Shown in pieces: positions 1 to 6,829 of a DNA stretch of 7,937 bases. The notes under the pieces were generated by a model. That model had not been told where the DNA came from and did not search any database. It worked only from the letters and a program-made list of their open reading frames with translations. The DNA comes from an uncultured Anaerolineae bacterium (GTDB taxonomy: Bacteria > Chloroflexota > Anaerolineae > Anaerolineales > Villigracilaceae): NCBI GenBank assembly GCA_903854805.1, contig CAINXK010000233.1:1-7937 (forward strand), read 5' to 3'. How positions within the stretch are numbered: the stretch's first letter is position 1; the number at the start of each line of letters is the position of its first letter. The position numbers were made by a program, and so were the translations under genes.

Positions 1-473
1 ATTGACATGCGTTCGAATTCCTGATCATTGCATACAAAGTGCTTAATGCATGTACCGACACCTCGATTTTGGATGCCCTTGATATAGGCGGTTGCCATTT
101 CTCCACTTAAATAGGGGTCCTCGGAATAACATTCAAAATTACGCCCGGCAATTGGAGAACGATGGATATTTACTGTTGGAGCCAGTAAGATATGGGCCCC
201 TTTGGACTTTACTTCATCGCCGAGTACATTTCCAATCTGTTCAACCAATTCCACATTCCAGGTGGCTCCCAATGCGACGCCAACAGGGGTGCAGACTGAG
301 CTTGGTCCCATCCCCCCCATCGCTCCACGACCACCGTTTGGTCCATCGGTTACTTTGAAGGCTGGAATTCCAAGTCGCTTTACTGGTATTGAATGCCAAA
401 GATCAGCTCCGGCAAGCATCGAAATTTTTTCATCGAGGGTCATCTGGGTGATTAAATTTTCAATATCAGTCAT
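1..473 (-). CDS. Glycoside hydrolase family 3 beta-glucosidase, N-terminal part (cut by window edge)
   Basis: The first 157 codons of a GH3 enzyme are present; the rest lies beyond base 1. Such enzymes release glucose, or a related sugar, from the non-reducing end of beta-glucosides such as cellobiose. Visible GH3 motifs are VTDGPNGGRG (residues 41-50, with the substrate-binding Asp at D43), RSPIAGRNFECYSEDP (105-120) and KHFVCNDQE (144-152), in the usual order and spacing. The catalytic nucleophile Asp should lie downstream, outside the window. The N-terminus has no signal peptide and begins directly with the helix (LITQMTLDEKISML) typical of cytoplasmic GH3 beta-glucosidases. This suggests that it acts on imported oligosaccharides. 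The ATG at 471-473 is supported by an AGAGGA-type ribosome binding site 7 nt upstream. The gene follows the LacI-type regulator by 40 nt and is probably cotranscribed with it. The exact sugar specificity (beta-glucosidase or beta-xylosidase) cannot be settled from this part alone. Confidence 0.93.
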   Translation of the reverse strand, partial: MTDIENLITQMTLDEKISMLAGADLWHSIPVKRLGIPAFKVTDGPNGGRGAMGGMGPSSVCTPVGVALGATWNVELVEQIGNVLGDEVKSKGAHILLAPTVNIHRSPIAGRNFECYSEDPYLSGEMATAYIKGIQNRGVGTCIKHFVCNDQEFERMS

Positions 474-480
474 ATCTAAT

Positions 481-487
481 TCCTCTT
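481..487 (-). promoter_or_regulatory. Shine-Dalgarno site of the GH3 gene
   Basis: The minus strand reads AAGAGGA, ending 7 nt before the ATG at 471-473. It supports that start codon and independent translation of the GH3 gene after the repressor gene. Confidence 0.7.
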
Positions 488-513
488 GGGGTAAATTGTA
501 ATATTTTAGACAT

Positions 514-1527
514 TCAATGGTTGTATCCGCTTGAGGCGCGGATGATCAGCTCTGATGGCAGGGTGATTTGGCGGGGTTGTTTTTCAGTCTGTTGAACGAT
601 CTGGATCAGCATTTCCACTGCCTGGGTTCCCATGCGATGGATTGGCTGGCGAATAGTGGTCAGCGGTGGGTCAAGTTGGGCTGCCACTGCGACATCGTCA
701 AATCCGACAACCGAGATATCTTTTGGAATGTTTAAACCGGCCTCTCGAATGGCTCGAAATGCGCCTGCCGCCATGGAATCGCTGGCTACAAAAACGGCAT
801 CTGGTCTGGCTGGTAGCAATATTTGCATGGCAAGATACCCACCCGATTCGCTGAAATCACCTTCAGTGATCAGGTCAGGGTTATTCTGCAGACTATTTTC
901 TGCAATTGCTTGTAGAAAGCCTGTAAGTCGATCCCGTCCCGCCATTGTATTTTGAGGACCTGTGATGGTTGCCGGGCGTAAACGTGCTGGCAGACAGGTG
1001 AAAAGATGTGTACACGCGATTCGTGCGGCTTGGATATTGTCGATATCGACCGAAGTAATATTGAGGGTCGGGTGGTGGCCGATTAATACAAAAGGGATAC
1101 CGCTTTCGTATAGCGAATTTACGATGGGGTCATCGATCAGAGTGGATGAAACGACAATTCCATCCACAATGCCATTGTTAATGATCTGTCGGATTGTTCT
1201 ACGTTCGTATTCCGGTTCAGCAAGCCAGAGCATGACCGAAAATTCCCTGGAATTACATTCCGCCGATACACCCTGGATTAACCTGGAAAAATACGGGTCG
1301 TTGAAAATATTGCCAACACCAGTTGGGATAACCAATCCAATTACATTGGTTCGCCCAGCTGCCAGGCGCCGGGCCGCGATATTTGGCTGGTAATTATGTT
1401 CTTGAATAACTTCCAAGACTTGAAGCCGGGTTTCTTCACGGACTTTCTGATCCCCATTAATTACACGGGAAACAGTCGAACGAGAAACACCGCTGAGGCG
1501 AGCAATATCTTCGAGGGTCAAAGTCAT
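514..1527 (-). CDS. LacI-family transcriptional repressor, probably sensing a beta-glucoside
   Basis: A full-length LacI/GalR regulator of 337 residues, the usual family size. Residues 5-25 form the helix-turn-helix (LEDIARLSGVSRSTVSRVING). Residues 48-58 (PNIAARRLAAG) form the hinge helix, with L55 in the place of the minor-groove-inserting leucine. From about residue 60 to 333 there is a periplasmic-binding-protein-like sensor domain, including the typical FVASDSMAAGAFRAIREAG and PPLTTIRQPIHRMG stretches. The family binds palindromic operators as dimers and is released by a sugar. The recognition segment SRSTVSRVING is nearly that of CelR-type regulators, and a CelR-like palindrome lies at 1584-1597 over its own promoter. 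Autoregulation, and co-regulation of the downstream GH3 gene, is therefore the simplest reading. The ATG at 1525-1527 has no good Shine-Dalgarno sequence, but no better in-frame start lies upstream. The ligand is inferred, not shown. Confidence 0.95.
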   Translation of the reverse strand: MTLTLEDIARLSGVSRSTVSRVINGDQKVREETRLQVLEVIQEHNYQPNIAARRLAAGRTNVIGLVIPTGVGNIFNDPYFSRLIQGVSAECNSREFSVMLWLAEPEYERRTIRQIINNGIVDGIVVSSTLIDDPIVNSLYESGIPFVLIGHHPTLNITSVDIDNIQAARIACTHLFTCLPARLRPATITGPQNTMAGRDRLTGFLQAIAENSLQNNPDLITEGDFSESGGYLAMQILLPARPDAVFVASDSMAAGAFRAIREAGLNIPKDISVVGFDDVAVAAQLDPPLTTIRQPIHRMGTQAVEMLIQIVQQTEKQPRQITLPSELIIRASSGYNH

Positions 1528-1583
1528 AATTTGGAGATGCCCATTTAAGGATGAATAACTTCTCTGAGATGAGAAATCAAGAA

Positions 1584-1597
1584 TGGGAGCGCTCTCA
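1584..1597. promoter_or_regulatory. CelR-like LacI-family operator
   Basis: The plus strand reads TGGGAGCGCTCTCA, a 14-bp palindrome around a central CG with one mismatched pair. The operator known for CelR of Thermobifida fusca is TGGGAGCGCTCCCA, so this site differs at one base. It begins 6 bp downstream of the -10 box and therefore overlaps the predicted transcription start of the repressor-GH3 unit, a position suited to repression by blocking RNA polymerase. No second copy was seen in the window. Confidence 0.82.
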
Positions 1598-1603
1598 CGG
1601 CTA

Positions 1604-1631
1604 ATTATATCGTTATCCGGTGAGGCGTCAA
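1604..1631 (-). promoter_or_regulatory. Sigma70-type promoter of the repressor-GH3 unit
   Basis: On the minus strand a -35 box TTGACG (1626-1631) is separated by 16 bp from a perfect -10 box TATAAT (1604-1609). The predicted start of transcription is near 1597, giving a leader of about 70 nt before the repressor ATG at 1527. It lies only 32 nt or less beyond the stop codon of the upstream kinase gene. It is the strongest promoter-like sequence I found between genes in the window. Confidence 0.8.
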
Positions 1632-1662
1632 CGTTATACAGGTTTTTTGTCAGGGGGAGTTT

Positions 1663-2631
1663 TTAGTAACCTAATTTGATCATTTCTTCGGCTAGTTTTT
1701 TCCTGGCCCAGATTTCCTGGTCATCCGTAGAATAGCCGCGATAGGAGCACTCAATGATCATAATTAGAAAAAGATACAAATTGTAAAGAGTGCGACGGAC
1801 TTGTTGAGATGGGGTGAAGGGTAAATCAAATCCGTAGCCTTTGAGAAAGGCTATGTTATTTCGCGCTGTCTCAAAGTTGACTTCCATCAATGGGTCGGCC
1901 CACAAAGCGCGTTCAAAATCAATGATTCCGTTGATCGTGTTGGATTCTGGATTGATGAAGATATTGCCGTCCCATAGGTCCCAATGGATAAGGGATGGTA
2001 CTTTGACCTCGTCCAAGGTGCTTGTATGCTGAAGGATTATTTGATTTATTGTCGAGCGAGAAATTGGTAAATTCACCCCGGCATCCAGGCTATCCTGCAT
2101 AACGTTATCCAGCATTTTCCCAAATACTGCGCTCCAGTTGGCACCGGCCTCTTCAGGGTGAGCAAATGGCCCAAATTGTTTACCCATAATACTGTTCATC
2201 TGGTGAAGATAGCGCCCACAGGACTGATCTATTTTGGATTGTTCGGCCTGGGTGAGTTTTTCGCGAAGCTTATTTAAAGGAGTTCCATCGATAAAATCCA
2301 TTCCGAAATAGGAACTGGGTAGGATCGAATGGCTGTTGTCAAAAAATATAATTCCTGGTACAGGCATTTCTGTATGGATTTTTATGAGGCGCATTGTATC
2401 CACCTCGGCCAACATGATGTCTTTTTCATAGCGCAAAATGGGGTTTTCAGGTTTTGGCGCAACTTTAAGCACACACTGAAATCCATCTTCCAATTTTAAG
2501 TAATATGCAGCATTAAAAGCACCATCTTTGAGTTCTTCAAATGTTGTAATTTTTTGTGAAGTTCCCAAATGTTTGGCGACAACTTTTTCAACAGCTTCAA
2601 AAGACACAGGTGTCTTTGATTGACTGTTCAT
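1663..2631 (-). CDS. Phosphotransferase of the APH/choline-kinase fold, substrate unknown
   Basis: A 322-residue protein with the aminoglycoside phosphotransferase/choline kinase/fructosamine kinase fold. In the N-lobe, K56 (CVLKVAP) and E76 are candidates for the ATP-anchoring Lys-Glu pair. The catalytic loop is HWDLWDGN (216-223), with D218 as the likely base and N223 as a metal ligand. The second metal-binding Asp is D238 in IIDFERALWADP (236-247). All key residues are present, so an active small-molecule kinase is expected, probably cytoplasmic. The HxDLWxGN wording is also seen in fructosamine kinases. The family covers many substrates, and nothing here justifies calling it an antibiotic-resistance enzyme. 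It starts 12 nt after the second RCK gene and so probably shares the ion-transport transcript, though its ribosome binding site is weak. Its link to ion transport is unclear. Confidence 0.88.
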   Translation of the reverse strand: MNSQSKTPVSFEAVEKVVAKHLGTSQKITTFEELKDGAFNAAYYLKLEDGFQCVLKVAPKPENPILRYEKDIMLAEVDTMRLIKIHTEMPVPGIIFFDNSHSILPSSYFGMDFIDGTPLNKLREKLTQAEQSKIDQSCGRYLHQMNSIMGKQFGPFAHPEEAGANWSAVFGKMLDNVMQDSLDAGVNLPISRSTINQIILQHTSTLDEVKVPSLIHWDLWDGNIFINPESNTINGIIDFERALWADPLMEVNFETARNNIAFLKGYGFDLPFTPSQQVRRTLYNLYLFLIMIIECSYRGYSTDDQEIWARKKLAEEMIKLGY

Positions 2632-2643
2632 CTTGTTTTGAAT

Positions 2644-3327
2644 TTATAACCTTGCAATGGGTCGCGGGGGCGCCAGCAAGTTGGCAAAATCTGAAAGCCG
2701 GTTGGCGTGCACAAGCGCCAGAATTTCATCACTGGCTTCCAGAACCGTACCACCATGCGGTAAGATCAAATTATGGTTACGGATAATGGCGACTATGTTA
2801 CATTCTTCTGGAAAGTTAATTTCTTTAAGAGCCTTTCCGCAAGCCTGCGCAGTCGGAAAGACCTTTTCTTCCACCAATGAGTATTCACCTCGTTTTAATT
2901 TAAGCAAGGTCATCATATCGCCCAGTGACATTTCCTCCGCTACGAGATGGGCCAGGATATCTGCCTGGTTGAGAGCAACGTCAACACCCATTTCTTTTGT
3001 AAATAACCAGGCGTTTTTAGGATTGTTGACTCTTGCAATAATGCGAGGGACGTTGAACTCAAAACGTGCCAGTGATGTAATCACCAGATTGGTTTCATCG
3101 CTGCCTGTAACTGCCGCCAGGACAAGCGCTTTATCGATGCCAGCTTGCTCGAGAACTGAAGGCGAACTACCATCTCCTTGAATAATGGTCTCTGCTGGCA
3201 GCTCAGCGCTGAGTTTTTCAAGAAGAGCTGGTCGTTCATCAATCACTTTAACTGTATGCTTTGCCTCCAGCAAAATTTTTGCCAGGTGCGATCCTGTATT
3301 ACCACCGCCAACAATAATTACATACAT
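2644..3327 (-). CDS. TrkA/RCK-domain potassium-transport regulator (second of a pair)
   Basis: A 227-residue cytoplasmic regulatory protein with one RCK unit: a TrkA_N Rossmann domain followed by a TrkA_C domain. Residues 7-12 (GGGNTG) form the dinucleotide-binding glycine loop after the first strand MYVIIV. D30, at the end of the second strand (VKVIDE), would bind the ribose hydroxyls and favours NAD(H). From about residue 140 the RCK_C part includes FPEECNIVAIIRN and a GTVLEASDEILALVH strand. Single-RCK proteins assemble into rings that gate K+ transporters in response to nucleotides; some RCK_C domains bind c-di-AMP. This protein is half the length of E. coli TrkA, which carries two such units. 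Its middle section NNPKNAWLFTKEMGVD differs from the DPRRAEIY version in the neighbouring paralogue, so the two are not recent duplicates. The ATG at 3325-3327 is fixed by a strong ribosome binding site. Confidence 0.93.
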   Translation of the reverse strand: MYVIIVGGGNTGSHLAKILLEAKHTVKVIDERPALLEKLSAELPAETIIQGDGSSPSVLEQAGIDKALVLAAVTGSDETNLVITSLARFEFNVPRIIARVNNPKNAWLFTKEMGVDVALNQADILAHLVAEEMSLGDMMTLLKLKRGEYSLVEEKVFPTAQACGKALKEINFPEECNIVAIIRNHNLILPHGGTVLEASDEILALVHANRLSDFANLLAPPRPIARL

Positions 3328-3333
3328 GGTAAA

Positions 3334-3340
3334 CCTCCTT
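3334..3340 (-). promoter_or_regulatory. Shine-Dalgarno site overlapping the upstream stop codon
   Basis: The minus strand reads AAGGAGG, 6 nt before the ATG at 3325-3327. Its first two bases fall within the TAA stop (3339-3341) of the upstream RCK gene, so translation of the two regulators is likely coupled, giving similar amounts of each. Confidence 0.8.
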
Positions 3341-3989
3341 ACAATCCCAACATGGTTTGAAGGCGAGCTAATGCAGATGATTGCACTGCAAGATAGATCA
3401 GGTCGCCTGCGCGAAATTCAGTACCGGCGGTTGGTAGAAAAGCTTTCTGGTTACGAGTGATTGTTATCACACTGAATTCACCTGGAACATTTAAGTCGCG
3501 AACTGTTCGTCCCTCCAGGCTGTAATTAATTTCTGTTGCAACGATTGAAACCTCTCCATGCCCGAAGTTTTGAACCATATCGAGGTCTGAATGGGTGACT
3601 GACTCGTAAATGCGCTCAGCTCCCATGGTGGTTGTTGAAATGGTTTTTAATCCAAGGCGTTGGTAAATTTCAGCCCGGCGGGGGTCAAAAAGACGAGCAA
3701 CAACCCGAGGAACTTTGAAGATATTTTTGGCTATTCTTGCTCCGACAATGTTGGCATTATCAGACGAGCTGGCAGCGATGAAGGCGTCAGCAGCGGTTAT
3801 ACCGGCTGAAATTAATACACTTTCATCAAACCCCAGGCCATTAATAATCCGTCCTTTGAACCTTGGACCCAGCCGGGTGGCCGCATCCATGTCTCGATGA
3901 TCAATTACGGTTACGTCATGACCACGATCGGTCAACAATATGCTGACCTGAGAACCAACACGTCCACAACCCATAACGATTACTTTCAT
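3339..3989 (-). CDS. TrkA/RCK-domain potassium-transport regulator (first of a pair)
   Basis: A 216-residue single-RCK protein. The Rossmann glycine loop is GCGRVG (residues 7-12), and D30 (VTVIDH) is the acidic residue at the end of strand two that favours NAD(H). A classic TrkA_N ending, VARLFDPRRAEIYQRLGLKTIS, follows. A TrkA_C domain takes up about residues 140-216 (SLEGRTVRDLNVPGEFSVITI, then GTEFRAGDLIYLAV). It should form the cytoplasmic gating ring of a K+ transporter, alone or with the adjacent paralogue. No TrkH/KtrB-type channel subunit is visible in the window. The only candidate partners here are the permease at 6861-7937 and the cation ATPase just upstream, which ends 22 nt before this gene. 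The ATG at 3987-3989 has a near-perfect ribosome binding site. Confidence 0.94.
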   Translation of the reverse strand: MKVIVMGCGRVGSQVSILLTDRGHDVTVIDHRDMDAATRLGPRFKGRIINGLGFDESVLISAGITAADAFIAASSSDNANIVGARIAKNIFKVPRVVARLFDPRRAEIYQRLGLKTISTTTMGAERIYESVTHSDLDMVQNFGHGEVSIVATEINYSLEGRTVRDLNVPGEFSVITITRNQKAFLPTAGTEFRAGDLIYLAVQSSALARLQTMLGL

Positions 3990-3995
3990 CGTACT

Positions 3996-4004
3996 GACCT
4001 CCTT
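3996..4004 (-). promoter_or_regulatory. Shine-Dalgarno site of the first RCK gene
   Basis: The minus strand reads AAGGAGGTC, an almost full anti-16S match, placed 6 nt before the ATG at 3987-3989. It lies within the 22-nt gap after the ATPase stop and decides the start. Confidence 0.8.
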
Positions 4005-4011
4005 ATAAATA

Positions 4012-6813
4012 TTATGATGTCTGGTGGGAGCGAGCTTCCATTCTTCGTACGAATTGTTTTCGGATCCATTCCAGGCTGTAAAGGATTATTGGGAAGGTAA
4101 TTAATCCAAGCCAGTAGCGATAAGGTATGAATAAATGTTCAAAGTTTTTTGCCAAAAATTGATAATTGATGATTGACCAAATACCAATCAATTCGACAAC
4201 GACGCCAAAGAGTAGATAACGGTTTCCAAACCATCCCAGGCGTGTGTTGCGCGATTTTTCAGAGCGACAGGCGAAAGCATTTCCAACCTGGGCCAGAACT
4301 ACACCTGCATGGAAGACTGTGACAGCCATCTTCTGTACTTCAGGTTGTGTAAGGTTCAATCCCAGAAAAGATGGGAATGGTAAGGCAGGCAAGGGTAGAC
4401 TTAATAAGCCCCAGTTGCCTGAAAAAAGGTAAACTGAGAAAAATCCGATGTAACAAAGTGCAGCCTCGATCATGCCAAGCCAGAGAAATGAGCGAACCAG
4501 CAAGCCGTTATCGATCAGAGGTGTTCCGCGGGGACGCGGAGGATGAAGCATCACATCTGGTTCGGGCTTTTCCATACCCAGTGCAAGCGCAGGTAGAAGA
4601 TCGGTACCGAGATCAATGGCGATGATCTGACGGACTTTTAGTGCTAAAGGAATCTGGGTGAAGCTGGCTGTGACCACAAAAGGCATAATTTCTGGGATAT
4701 TACTGGAAAAGATGTATGTAATAAATTTCCGAATATTATCATAAATGGCACGACCTTCTTCGATGGCTGCTACGATTGCGCCGAAATTATCATCTGTCAG
4801 GATGATGTCAGCCGCCTCCTTGGCGACATCTGTTCCGACCAATCCCATGGCAACCCCAACGTCTGCTTTACGCAATGCGGGGGCGTCGTTGACTCCGTCG
4901 CCCGTTACTGCCACAACGTCGCCTCGAGCTTGGAAGGCTGAGACCAGGCGCATTTTATGTTCCGGAGCCATCCTGGCGAGGAGAACTTCCTTTTCCAGGG
5001 CTTTCTGCAGTTCGGTATCACTCATATCGTCGAGTTCGGCCCCGGTGATGATGCGCGGGTTCATTGTTGTGAGCATGCCCACGCGCCGCGCCAGCGATTC
5101 AGCTGTCAGACCATAATCTCCAGTAATCATCACTATGCGGATGCCTGCCAGGCGGCAGGCTTTGATAGCAGCTTCCACTTCCGGGCGAGGCGGGTCCATC
5201 ATCGCAATTAACCCAAGAAAAGTCAGGTCACCTTCTATAACATCTGTTGTGTAAGGCCCCGACTTGGAAGGTAAAGTCCGACTGGCAACGGCTAACACGC
5301 GCAAAGCATTCCGGGCATATTCGTCATTAGCAGCCATGACTTCATTTCGGAGAAGGTTGTCCAGGTCAACTACCTGGTTGTTTAGCATAATTTTGGAGCA
5401 AAGTTGAAGCACCTCTCGAGGGGCGCCTTTTACAAAAGCGAATTCTTCATTTTTTCCACGATGGATGGTGGTCATGCGTTTCCGCCTGGCATCGAAAGGA
5501 ATTTCATGCACGCGCGGGTACTGAATTACAAGTGTTTTTTCGTTCACACCTGCTTTAAGCGCAGCAACTTTCATTGCTGCTTCTGTCTGGTCGCCCAGGC
5601 TGGTCCAGGTGGGGTGTTCTGTGGTTGGTGGGTTGAGGCGTGCGTTGTTGCAGCAATATGCTGCTTGAAGCAAAGCCTGTAGGCTGACTTCCCAGGGTTT
5701 ATGGGCTGGAGCAGGTAGGAAGCTTCCGGTTGGATCGTATCCAACCCCGGTCACTTTTAGCTTTTGTTGAGATACCCAGATTTCCCTAACCGTCATCTGA
5801 TTCTGTGTGAGTGTGCCGCTTTTGTCTGTGCAGATAACTGAAACCGTGCCAAGCGTTTCTACAATGGCAAGTCTTTTTGCCAGGACGCCCTTTGAAGCGA
5901 GACGCTGAACGGCCGCGGCCAACGAAAGCGTCAGTGTGGCGGGTAGGCCTTCCGGGATGGTAGCGACGATAATACCGAGTGTGAATAAAAATAGTTGTTC
6001 CAGACTTAGTCCAATGTTAGTCGTGTAGCCAACCGCAAAGACTACAGCGCCAATCCCAAACGCCACCATCGTGATTACTCGGGTAACCTGGCGTAGTTCT
6101 ATCTGGAATGGACTGGGTTCTTCCTGAACGGATTGGGTCAGATTGGCGATGCGACCAAATTGAGTCAACATGCCTGTGCCATACACAACTGCTCGCCCTG
6201 TGCCTGAAGCAACCGATGTACCAGCAAAGATCAAGTTGGGTTGATCAAGTTCGCTGATACCTTGCTGAAAGGATGAGTCTGCAAGTTTGCGAGCTGGAAG
6301 GGATTCTCCCGTAAGGGTTGAATTGTTGGTTCTGAGCCCATATTCTTCAACAACACGTGCATCTGCTGGAATATTATCGCCTTCTTCGAGAATAAGGATG
6401 TCGCCGGGGACCGTATCAACGGCAGGGACATGCTCATCGATACCATTTCGAAGGACATGCGCATACGAAGGTAATATTTCCTGTAGCTTTTCAATGGCTT
6501 TCTCAGCACGATATTGGCGCCAGAAGGAGAAGGCGGCATTTGCAAGGGTTAGAGAAATGATGACCACGCCAAGCACTGCATCATGAGCTATGAATGCCAG
6601 GACGGCCGCAAGTGCCAGGATACCCGCTTGCGGGTGCATTAAGTAACCAACCAGCTTTATCCAGCGAGGTTCAACATGTTGTTCGGAAAGCCTGTTTGCC
6701 CCGTAAAGTGATTTGCGCGCAAGTGCTTCGGCAGTGGATAGACCTTCAGGCCCTGTTTCCAGAGCCTTATATACATCTTGAATGCGTAAACAATAAATTG
6801 GTTCAGAAGCCAT
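4012..6813 (-). CDS. P2-type cation-transporting ATPase with Na+,K+-ATPase-like ion-site motifs
   Basis: A complete 933-residue P-type ATPase. It has an N-terminal cation-ATPase domain (about 5-75), an actuator loop with TGES (168-171), the TM4 motif PEGLP (287-291), the phosphorylation site DKSGTLT with D330, the nucleotide-binding KGAP (462-465), DPPRPEV (540-546), and the hinge TGDGVND (637-643). About ten membrane segments are expected: two pairs before D330 and six after residue 700. TM5 reads SNIPEIMPF (704-712) and TM6 reads IDLGTD (733-738). These match Na+,K+-ATPase (SNIPEITPF, IDLGTD) rather than SERCA (SNVGE, VNLVTD). The region around D330 (VETLGTVSVICTDKSGTLTQNQMTV, shown here only as the range 318-342) is also close to the animal pump. 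No N-terminal metal-binding CxxC is present, arguing against a heavy-metal pump. It lies between a K+-type permease and two RCK genes. The transported ion (Na+, K+, Ca2+) is not proven. No Shine-Dalgarno sequence precedes the ATG at 6811-6813. Confidence 0.95.
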   Translation of the reverse strand: MASEPIYCLRIQDVYKALETGPEGLSTAEALARKSLYGANRLSEQHVEPRWIKLVGYLMHPQAGILALAAVLAFIAHDAVLGVVIISLTLANAAFSFWRQYRAEKAIEKLQEILPSYAHVLRNGIDEHVPAVDTVPGDILILEEGDNIPADARVVEEYGLRTNNSTLTGESLPARKLADSSFQQGISELDQPNLIFAGTSVASGTGRAVVYGTGMLTQFGRIANLTQSVQEEPSPFQIELRQVTRVITMVAFGIGAVVFAVGYTTNIGLSLEQLFLFTLGIIVATIPEGLPATLTLSLAAAVQRLASKGVLAKRLAIVETLGTVSVICTDKSGTLTQNQMTVREIWVSQQKLKVTGVGYDPTGSFLPAPAHKPWEVSLQALLQAAYCCNNARLNPPTTEHPTWTSLGDQTEAAMKVAALKAGVNEKTLVIQYPRVHEIPFDARRKRMTTIHRGKNEEFAFVKGAPREVLQLCSKIMLNNQVVDLDNLLRNEVMAANDEYARNALRVLAVASRTLPSKSGPYTTDVIEGDLTFLGLIAMMDPPRPEVEAAIKACRLAGIRIVMITGDYGLTAESLARRVGMLTTMNPRIITGAELDDMSDTELQKALEKEVLLARMAPEHKMRLVSAFQARGDVVAVTGDGVNDAPALRKADVGVAMGLVGTDVAKEAADIILTDDNFGAIVAAIEEGRAIYDNIRKFITYIFSSNIPEIMPFVVTASFTQIPLALKVRQIIAIDLGTDLLPALALGMEKPEPDVMLHPPRPRGTPLIDNGLLVRSFLWLGMIEAALCYIGFFSVYLFSGNWGLLSLPLPALPFPSFLGLNLTQPEVQKMAVTVFHAGVVLAQVGNAFACRSEKSRNTRLGWFGNRYLLFGVVVELIGIWSIINYQFLAKNFEHLFIPYRYWLGLITFPIILYSLEWIRKQFVRRMEARSHQTS

Positions 6814-6829
6814 AACAATTGAATATAAA

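Noticed and set aside
1560..1575. Inverted repeat TTCTC/GAGAA in the repressor leader
   Set aside because: Five-base arms with a 6-nt loop and low GC content; such pairs are expected by chance and there is no T-run.
1640..1672. AGGTT/AACCT pair after the kinase gene as a terminator
   Set aside because: The arms are 5 bp with a loop of more than 20 nt and no following T-run.
1663..2631. Aminoglycoside resistance gene
   Set aside because: The APH fold covers many kinases. The sequence is not one of the well-known resistance enzymes I can recognise, and the context has no mobile element or other resistance gene.
2657..3181. Long plus-strand open frame opposite the second RCK gene
   Set aside because: It is antisense to a clear RCK protein, shows no known motif and has no ribosome binding site that I could support. 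The same holds for the other plus-strand frames, such as 962-1393 and 4745-5116.
4012..6813. Heavy-metal (P1B) or KdpB-type ATPase
   Set aside because: There is no N-terminal CxxC metal-binding domain and no CPx motif in TM4. PEGLP, SNIPE and IDLGTD with a large C-terminal membrane part are P2 features.
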